Shown here in pieces: positions 39,966-46,200 of a DNA stretch of 46,200 nucleotides. How positions within the stretch are numbered: position 1 is the stretch's first letter; each line of letters opens with the position of its first letter. Both the position numbers and the translations under genes were made by a program. This DNA comes from Stentor coeruleus. Taxonomy: Eukaryota > Ciliophora > Heterotrichea > Heterotrichida > Stentoridae. Below the pieces are notes generated by a model. That model saw only the letters and a list, made by a program, of their open reading frames with translations, had not been told where the DNA came from and ran no database searches. Location of the stretch: the NCBI GenBank assembly GCA_001970955.1, contig MPUH01000556.1, forward strand, positions 1 to 46,200, written 5' to 3'.

Positions 39966-40127
39966 GTTTTATGATAATTATATAATAAAATTAACTTTGG
40001 ATATAAAGGAAGATTTTATATGTATTTGTGTATTTTTTTTAAAAACTTGTTGTTGATGATGATTTAAGGTTTTATGATAGAAAATAGATGTAGTGATAAT
40101 AAAAATATAGTTAAAGGCTTATATTAA

Positions 40128-40886
40128 CTAAACATTATTCTTGTTTTTAACTACATTCATGATTATATCAAGAGAGCTTCGCCATTGCTCATGCCCATAG
40201 TCTGTTCTTTGTTTCCCAGGTTTTATTTGTGCACTTTCAGTCTGGTTCATCTGTTTTGCAAGATAAGTATCCCTTCTTGGAGGAGGGGTACGTGGAGCAT
40301 CTGCTCGTACAGTTCCAGGTAAATAACTGATTTGTGATACAAAATCAGGTTTAACCCTTTGGGCAATTGGTGTCTTAGGTTTTTCTGCATCAAGGTTGCC
40401 TAATCTATGAGTTTCTGACTCAGGAAACCTTCTTTTAGCAGAGCCAGTCCTATTATTTTTATCTGGTGTAGTAACTCGAATAGCCTTATAAGCACTTCCT
40501 ATATTTTCAGTAACCAAAGGGTTAATCAAACTTGTAGAATTCTTTTGCTGCCTAGTCCCATTTATCTCATAATTCCCATGTGGTCCTGAACGTTCGTTAA
40601 TTTTTTTGATTTCTTGTCTGATAATTTTCTTAGCAGACAATTTTGTTGGTATTTCTTGTAATGATGGCTCCATTGTACGACCTGATGATGATCCATGTCT
40701 TTCTCGATCAATTGGACTTTTACTTTTTCTTTCAGTTGTTGAAACAAGTAACATACCTCGCCATTGACCACTATATTTCTCTTCGAGTATGTCTTTTTTA
40801 ACATTGTGCTTTGGTGTGAAGGTAAATAATCCAGTTTCATCCCAAGGAAAAGCTTTATTCCCGTTACCAAACCATGTTTCTCTCAT
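40128..40886 (-). CDS. Hypothetical disordered basic protein (252 aa)
   Basis: ATG at 40886 (MRETWFGNGNKAFPWDETGLFTFTP), in-frame to the stop at 40128. Gly/Trp/Phe-rich start, then Arg/Lys/Ser/Pro-rich low-complexity sequence (RTPPPRRDTYLAKQ; KSKSPIDRERHGSSSGRT). The tail WRSSLDIIMNVVKNKNNV may be one amphipathic helix. No family recognised. It sits head-to-tail with the SHIPPO-like gene, 162 bp apart; both have the look of cytoskeletal accessory proteins. Confidence 0.68.
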   Translation of the reverse strand: MRETWFGNGNKAFPWDETGLFTFTPKHNVKKDILEEKYSGQWRGMLLVSTTERKSKSPIDRERHGSSSGRTMEPSLQEIPTKLSAKKIIRQEIKKINERSGPHGNYEINGTRQQKNSTSLINPLVTENIGSAYKAIRVTTPDKNNRTGSAKRRFPESETHRLGNLDAEKPKTPIAQRVKPDFVSQISYLPGTVRADAPRTPPPRRDTYLAKQMNQTESAQIKPGKQRTDYGHEQWRSSLDIIMNVVKNKNNV

Positions 40887-41419
40887 ATGTTTATTATGAT
40901 TTTTTTTTTTGGGTTTTTAAATGGAGAGATTATTTGAGATAGGAAATTTTTGTTGGAATTATTTGAAAGGCTTGTAATTAGTTGGGATTTTTTTTGTGTT
41001 TTTAAATACTATTTGATAAGAAGATTTATGATTTTTAATTAGAGATTTTAGATTAGTCGGTTTTTTAATGCTTAGATTTTATTTTTATTTTGCGAAACTT
41101 TTGCTAGAAGGTACCTTAATAATTTTGTTGTGAAATAAGTATAAGCAAATCCTAAGATAATAATAACGAATATTTTCTGAGAGTCCTTACTCAACCTTCA
41201 GCTTTTCGAAATTATCTTAATCCCATCTTGAGGATTTTATTATAGTCCCTGCAATTCAAGTTAAAAAAGCATTTTACCTAAATTAAAGCTTCTCCCATAC
41301 ACCAAAATATCATTAAAATTTTTCTAAACACCTACTTCCATAATAAAAAAAACTGTCAAAATCTTACTAAAGCTTCACACCCACCTTTATTTTTAGTAAA
41401 TATTCTAATCTTAACTATT
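40887..41419. other. AT-rich spacer
   Basis: No gene seen except a possible alternative 3' exon of the RING gene (41356-41409). Skew flips near 41130. Confidence 0.55.
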
Positions 41420-43123
41420 CTAAACTGGGCAATTCGGGCATTTATGCGATCCTTTATTCTCACTAATCCATTTGTTATAACATTTCGTATGGAATATATG
41501 CTTGCATCCATCTTGCATAATAAAAACATTCTCACCTTCAATAAAATATTTATTATCTAACCGGCAAATTGGTTCTCCAGTAAAAGCAAGGGTATTAGAA
41601 AAAGTTACAAAGTCTATAATCGGTTTAGGTTCCAAATCAACAGGGGTATATTTTTTCGTATTTTTTTTAATACTATTAATTTCAATATCAACTTTTTCAT
41701 ACTCAAAATTTGCAGGGAACTTATCAGCATCAGGTTTTTCACTTATTTCCAAAGAAGAAACATCAGGAGCTTGAGGAGGAGAATATGCTCTTTTACGTTT
41801 GCATAAAATTACAATCAAACATACTGAAAGAATTCTATATAAAAATTACATTATCACAAATCCAAGCACAGGTATCAAAACCATCAAAAAAATCCTTCCC
41901 ATAATCCTCTCATTCTTATCTTGACAATCCACATCATCAGGACAAGCATCATCACAAATCCCATCTCCAATCATAAAACTATAACATTTCCCATTTTCTA
42001 AACATGCAAGATTATCATATCCACATTGTGATGTATTACATCCTACTTGGCATTTATCATCAGTAATATTATAATAAGTGCAACTAGAAGAACAATTATT
42101 TGACCAACTAGCTAAAGTTGAACTAATCAGATAAAGCTCTACAAGTTTATCTGGAGAATATATATAAACTTCATTGACTGATATAGAATTTATAATTTCA
42201 TATATTGAATAACTATGTTTAAGAACATTGTCTGTATAATTAGCTTGTAATTCATAACTATTAAGAACATTTTGATGACAAAAAGGTGAATAGTCTATAG
42301 AACATTTAGAGTATAAATCTAAAAGGTATCTGAAAAATGTATTTGTCCCAGAATAGATTAAACTGTTAAAAGCATTTAGTATGAGAATCGTGTTTAGTAT
42401 TTTGATTTTACCAGTAATATGCCCAGTTGCTTCTGTGCAATATATAGTTTTATCACTTGCAGTATAACAATTGTCTTGATTTATGTCGAATTTGCTTAAA
42501 AAGAAAAACGATAATTCTTGCATCCAAATTTCAGATAAAATATTATTGATATCAAAAAGCTTCTCAATAAACATTTTATCAATATTGAAATCAGATGACA
42601 TAAAATACTTAATAGATGGATAGTTTGTCCTTTTAATCTCATCATATACATAAGTTCCCCATATCTGACTATTAGTATGGTTTTTCAAGACTTTACCAAA
42701 ATTCTCATCAACAAGTAAAGAAGGAGTGTTTAATTTATAGCTTTGATGAGGTATATATAAGTATTGATCAGTATATAAGTTGTAAAAGGACTTAAGGATA
42801 GTGCCTTCATTTACTAATATTAATGATCCAAAACTACCTGCTCTCTCAATTATTTGGCCTAATGTGCTGAAGTCACACTCATACTTTTCAGCATTATATA
42901 AGACGGCTATAGTTTCTGGACCTAATTCTGATATTTTAGGTACTATACAACTTGGTTCTATGTCTATGAGAATAAACCGCCCATATATTGGAAGAAGATT
43001 TGGGTTACTATAAGATGCTAAAGCATAGAATGGGTTGAGATTTGAAATCGAGTCTGGGGCTAAGATCCTTAGTTTCGCTAATGTGCATGAGAGGAATAAA
43101 ACTAAAAACACTTTAGAAAACAT
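41420..43123 (-). CDS. LNR-domain, single-pass membrane RING-H2-like protein (562 aa, one intron)
   Basis: Exons 43123-41850 and 41834-41420 join across a 15-nt intron that lies inside the membrane helix. Residues 1-16 are a signal peptide (MFSKVFLVLFLSCTLA). Residues 17-330 are a luminal region without an assigned fold (I suspect PA-like at most). Cys-rich residues about 358-400 contain two Notch/LNR-type modules (DKCQVGCNTSQCGYDNLAC, then CYSFMIGDGICDDACPDDVDC). One TM helix spans about 411-436, followed by CKRKR as stop-transfer. The cytosolic tail carries a RING-H2-like end: C515, C535, H537, H540, C543, C557, C560, with W547 in place. The first Cys ligand is replaced by Glu512. The plan parallels PA-TM-RING ubiquitin ligases, with LNRs instead of a clear PA domain. 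A ubiquitin-ligase role at a membrane is plausible but the RING is incomplete. Confidence 0.83.
41835..41849 (-). other. 15-nt intron (LNR-TM-RING gene)
   Basis: On the minus strand GTAATTTTTATATAG, A at position 10, containing the in-frame TAA. Removal fuses the luminal half to the cytosolic RING half and completes the TM helix. Confidence 0.92.
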
Positions 43124-43890
43124 GTTTATATTATATCATTTTGAGTTTGAAAGGTGGAAAATAAGAAATTAGAGCTTTTGTATTTGGTAAAAGATGAAAA
43201 ATTGTTTTGGTTTTTTAAGTTGTGAATTTTGTTTGAGGAATTTAGAGGGGATTATTGCTTTGTTAGGGATTTTTAGTGGTTTTTTTTAATGGATGTATGA
43301 GTTAGGATAGAAAATTATATGCTGAGAGGATTTGGTTTAGGGTTTAGAATTTTGACTTTTATGGGGTTGGATACTTAGTGATTTTAGGTGAAGTGGCTTG
43401 ATTATGGAAAGAGTTATATTTGGGAATAATAAGATGATTATATTAAGTTAAGTTTTTTAGTAGAAATTATACAAAAACTTGAGAAAAACTGTAAATGTTA
43501 TTTATGTTTTATCTGGTAATAAAATTGGCAATAATTTTTGATATAATTTTTACATGTTAGATTTAAGTAAGAATAAAAAGCTTTGGGACCAAAAATATTT
43601 TTTTGGATTCTTCAAAGCTATAAGAAGATAATCGATTTTTTATGAGCATAAGGAATCGGTTAAAATTTATAAAAAATTTTCTAGCTTGGGTATAATGATT
43701 GTGAATAAAAATTATATGTTAGTTTATTAGATAAGTTTTTCCTATTGCCTACAGTTAAATTCCTAAGTTTTTATACTCATAATCTATTTCTAAACGTCTT
43801 CCAAATATTATCTTTGATACTACATTTTCTTAATAAACTGTCTAGTATTATTTTTCTTCTTATTATAATCCAATGCTTAAAAATATCTAA
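43124..43890. other. AT-rich spacer
   Basis: No gene seen. 43141-43320 holds about 46 G and 2 C; from about 43735 the strand is C-rich (43741-43860: about 23 C and 7 G). Confidence 0.65.
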
Positions 43891-45318
43891 TTAACGCTTT
43901 TCCCCCCAATAATTTAATTTAAAAGCACTGCCATCTGTTTTTAAACTTTTTAGTCTTACTGGTTTATATTCATTGTCATCACTTGGGGGATCTTTCCGGC
44001 TTTCTTCGAAAAATTCATTTCTGAAGTCTGAAATACTCTTATTTCTCCAGTTTTCAATATTCAACACATATTGGGACCCATAATAAGTAGCAAATAAAGG
44101 CTCTTCACCAAAAATTTTTATAATAAATTCAGTACCACCTTCAGAGTTTTCAGTTTGAGCGCTAGAATTTTTAGGGGTTTCAAAGTTAAACCATTCTGAC
44201 TTGAGCCTAAATTTTTTTCTTAAACAAAAGTGACCTAGTTCGTGTAGAATAGTCAAAAAAGCAAAAGCCTGGGATGGAAAATAATCAAGTTCAGTTTCAA
44301 GATTTGCTGGATATCTTATAAATACAACAGAATTCATACAAGTAAATCCAGATATTGACTCAGGTAGAAAGTCGAAACAAACTTTATTCAAAAATAATCT
44401 AATAAAATCAGCATATTCACTTTTTTTCATTTCAGGGGCTATTTTCAAATGCCCAGCTAGCATAAGGTCATAAAACTTGCTGTCTAAATCTGTAAATTTT
44501 GTGGATAAGAACTCTTCATTAACACTAGCTAGAGTTACTATACTTTTTAAAACATCTAACTCATAATTGATTTGACTTTTTAAAAATACAATCTGATAAA
44601 TAAAGTCGATAATAAACACTCTCATATTTCCATGAATATTTTTCTCCTTGATATATCCTAAAAACCATTCAAAGCATTTAAGATACCCAACAAATGGGCC
44701 TATGCTTTTTCTATTAAATTTGAATATCAAAAAACAGCACACACCAAATAAAGCATGTGTTAAAAATATATCATCTGCCCATTTATTCTCACACATGTCA
44801 GAAGTATTTTCTGTAAAAAAAAAATCTTTAAGATACAGCATGATCTTTGAAAGATACACCCTACAAGCACTTTTAGTTTCTTTTTCTAAGTTATTTAGCT
44901 GAGTTTCATCGGAATCTTGCTCGTCAGAAGTGATATTTTGATCCATAAGTAAAGCCAAGTTTTTAGTCATTGCATAGATTGAATCAATTTCATTAGCAAG
45001 ATTTAGAGCTAATGGATCTTTTTGTAAGAGAATGCTTTGATCAAAAGAAAACATAGAGATTTGGGGGTTTGATGATTCAATCATTTCAATACACTTAGTT
45101 CTATCTGTAATCTGGGAAAAAGAAAGAAATGTTATACCGATTGGTTTTTCTTTTATTAGGGGAGTAAATTCATTTTCATACAAGCAAATAGAAGACTTAT
45201 AATCATCAGATATGTTGGTTAAAAGTAAAAATAAATCAGAAGTTTTAGACCTTTTCTTGATTCTGTTTTCTTTTCCAAAAACAAATCTTTTCCTAGGTAA
45301 TTTATCTTCCATTTCCAT
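43891..45318 (-). CDS. Putative HExxH metallopeptidase-like protein (475 aa)
   Basis: First ATG at 45318 (MEMEDKLPRKRF); a reading from 45342 would use TTG. The N-terminal region is basic, and the middle is helical. Residues 352-370 read AFLTILHELGHFCLRKKF-like, giving a zincin HExxH motif at H359-E360-L-G-H363. About 35 residues on, ENSEGGTEFIIKIFGEEP supplies an E-x-x-G-T-E block that could hold the third zinc ligand in gluzincin style (inference). No signal peptide or TM segment, so it is probably cytosolic. I do not recognise the family. A tandem partial paralogue lies directly upstream (45687-46200). Complete frame, TAA stop. Confidence 0.75.
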   Translation of the reverse strand: MEMEDKLPRKRFVFGKENRIKKRSKTSDLFLLLTNISDDYKSSICLYENEFTPLIKEKPIGITFLSFSQITDRTKCIEMIESSNPQISMFSFDQSILLQKDPLALNLANEIDSIYAMTKNLALLMDQNITSDEQDSDETQLNNLEKETKSACRVYLSKIMLYLKDFFFTENTSDMCENKWADDIFLTHALFGVCCFLIFKFNRKSIGPFVGYLKCFEWFLGYIKEKNIHGNMRVFIIDFIYQIVFLKSQINYELDVLKSIVTLASVNEEFLSTKFTDLDSKFYDLMLAGHLKIAPEMKKSEYADFIRLFLNKVCFDFLPESISGFTCMNSVVFIRYPANLETELDYFPSQAFAFLTILHELGHFCLRKKFRLKSEWFNFETPKNSSAQTENSEGGTEFIIKIFGEEPLFATYYGSQYVLNIENWRNKSISDFRNEFFEESRKDPPSDDNEYKPVRLKSLKTDGSAFKLNYWGEKR

Positions 45319-45686
45319 ATTTATATTAGAGTTTTTAAGCAAGATTTAATTAGCTGTATGAAGAAATTTATATTTAAGATTAAATTAAGGGGCTAATCTT
45401 TATAAAAATTAAGAATCCTAATATTTTAGTCATTTATGTTTCAATAAGGGTATTAATAATTCTGATGATAAACTTGTTCGTGATATACTTTATAATTTGA
45501 TTAAATATGATATTTTTTTTTTTTTTTTAAGTCATTTATTGTATATTCACTAGTAAAGCAACTAATTATAGAAAAAAAATTCGTTGTTAACAGCTTTAAT
45601 AATCTTAACTATAAAAAAAATTTATAATCTTATGCTTAAAAATATCTAATAAATTCTTCCGCTCACAATTATTTAATCGAATAGTA
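45319..45686. other. Spacer between tandem paralogues
   Basis: No gene seen. Contains a long T run at about 45512-45530. Just before 45687, remnants homologous to the first copy's C-terminal codons can be aligned past the stop of the second copy. Confidence 0.6.
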
Positions 45687-46200
45687 CTATTTAAATGTTT
45701 GTATATTCTTTAGTCTTACTGATCTATATTTTTTCTCATTACTTGGGGGATCTTTCTGATTTTCTTCAAAAAATTCATTTCTGAAATCTATAATACTCTT
45801 ATCCCTCCAGTTTTCCTCATTCAGTATATATTTTGATCCATAATAAGTAGCAAATAAAGGTTGTTCACCAAAAATTTTCATAACAAATTCAGGATCTTCA
45901 GACATTGAAATTTCCTGAGTGCTAGAAATTCTAGGAGCTTCATAGTCAAACCATTCTGATTTAAGCCTAAATTTTCTCCTTAAATAAAAGTGACCTAGTT
46001 CGTTTAGGATAGTCAAAAAAGCAAAAGCCTGTGATGGAAGATAATCAAATTTAATATCATGATTTACTAGATATCTTATAAATACACAAGAATTCATACA
46101 TGTAAATCCAGATATTGACACAGGTAGAAAGTCGAAACAAACTTTATTCAAAAATAATCTAATAAAATCAGCATATTCACTTTTTTTCATTTCAGGGGCT
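45687..46200 (-). CDS. Tandem paralogue with NELGH instead of HELGH (partial, 5' end outside window)
   Basis: The frame is open to the window edge. It aligns by eye over the last about 170 residues with the 43891-45318 protein, about three quarters identical. The zinc motif is changed: codon CAC is AAC (positions 46002-46004), so HELGH becomes NELGH and the first His ligand is gone. A premature TAG at 45687 removes the C-terminal residues present in the first copy. Downstream non-coding DNA still aligns with that missing tail with a 1-bp shift, so the end is an old lesion. The window edge 46141-46200 is identical at DNA level to 44381-44440. The copy is therefore either degenerating or catalytically inactive by design; the start is not visible. 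Confidence 0.78.
   Translation of the reverse strand, partial: APEMKKSEYADFIRLFLNKVCFDFLPVSISGFTCMNSCVFIRYLVNHDIKFDYLPSQAFAFLTILNELGHFYLRRKFRLKSEWFDYEAPRISSTQEISMSEDPEFVMKIFGEQPLFATYYGSKYILNEENWRDKSIIDFRNEFFEENQKDPPSNEKKYRSVRLKNIQTFK

Noticed and set aside
41356..41541. Separate small minus gene downstream of the RING gene
   Set aside because: It overlaps the RING coding sequence in another frame; at most its last 54 bases are an alternative 3' exon.
1..46200. tRNA, rRNA, IS elements, terminal repeats
   Set aside because: I looked for T-loop-like GTTCNANNC boxes, rRNA-like GC-rich blocks and transposase motifs by eye and found none I could support. A tRNAscan/Infernal run would settle it.

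Overview
The window looks like macronuclear DNA of a heterotrich ciliate, most likely Stentor or a close relative. It is very AT-rich and reads with the standard code, with TAA, TAG and TGA all acting as stops. Four genes are interrupted by 15-nt introns of the form GTAA-N5-A-N3-AG, which restore the frame exactly when removed. Tiny 15-16 nt introns are established for Stentor and Blepharisma. The abundance of uninterrupted TGG-using frames argues against the Blepharisma code (UGA=Trp). Gene content is eukaryotic and partly ciliary: WD40, MORN, PUF, COG, ABCA, SHIPPO-like and NPHP4-type Ig domains.

Layout. 1-740: decayed WD40 gene with an exact 88-bp tandem duplication. 966-6336 (+): basic hypothetical protein, a split MFS transporter and a split TPR tail-anchored chaperone-receptor-like protein. 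6380-12885: mixed strands, with two hypotheticals, a C2H2 zinc-finger protein, a Pumilio protein, an 80-aa split gene and a CAAX-ending coiled coil. 12886-20423: a broken small gene, a PP2C-like phosphatase with missing ligands, an N-acylated hypothetical, COG3 and an N-acylated IQ/MORN protein. 20424-26477: a long spacer with a possible fossil gene, a tail-anchored coiled coil, an Rdx (selenoprotein-W-like)/acidic-repeat/NPHP4-Ig-like fusion, and a hypothetical. 27365-46200: all minus strand, with a coiled coil, a CDT2-like WD40 propeller, a 1670-aa ABCA transporter, three hypothetical or SHIPPO-like proteins, a split LNR-TM-RING membrane protein, and tandem HExxH proteins of which the edge copy has lost the catalytic His.

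There is no operon logic. Genes are individually spaced, about a third of the window is AT-rich spacer, and no tRNA, rRNA, IS or CRISPR was seen. Two things stand out beyond single genes. First, spacers show a sharp GC-skew flip (G-rich left part, C-rich right part on +) that tracks gene boundaries. Second, several spacers hold protein-like frames with a few stops that may be gene fossils. I did no database search; all family names come from motif recognition.
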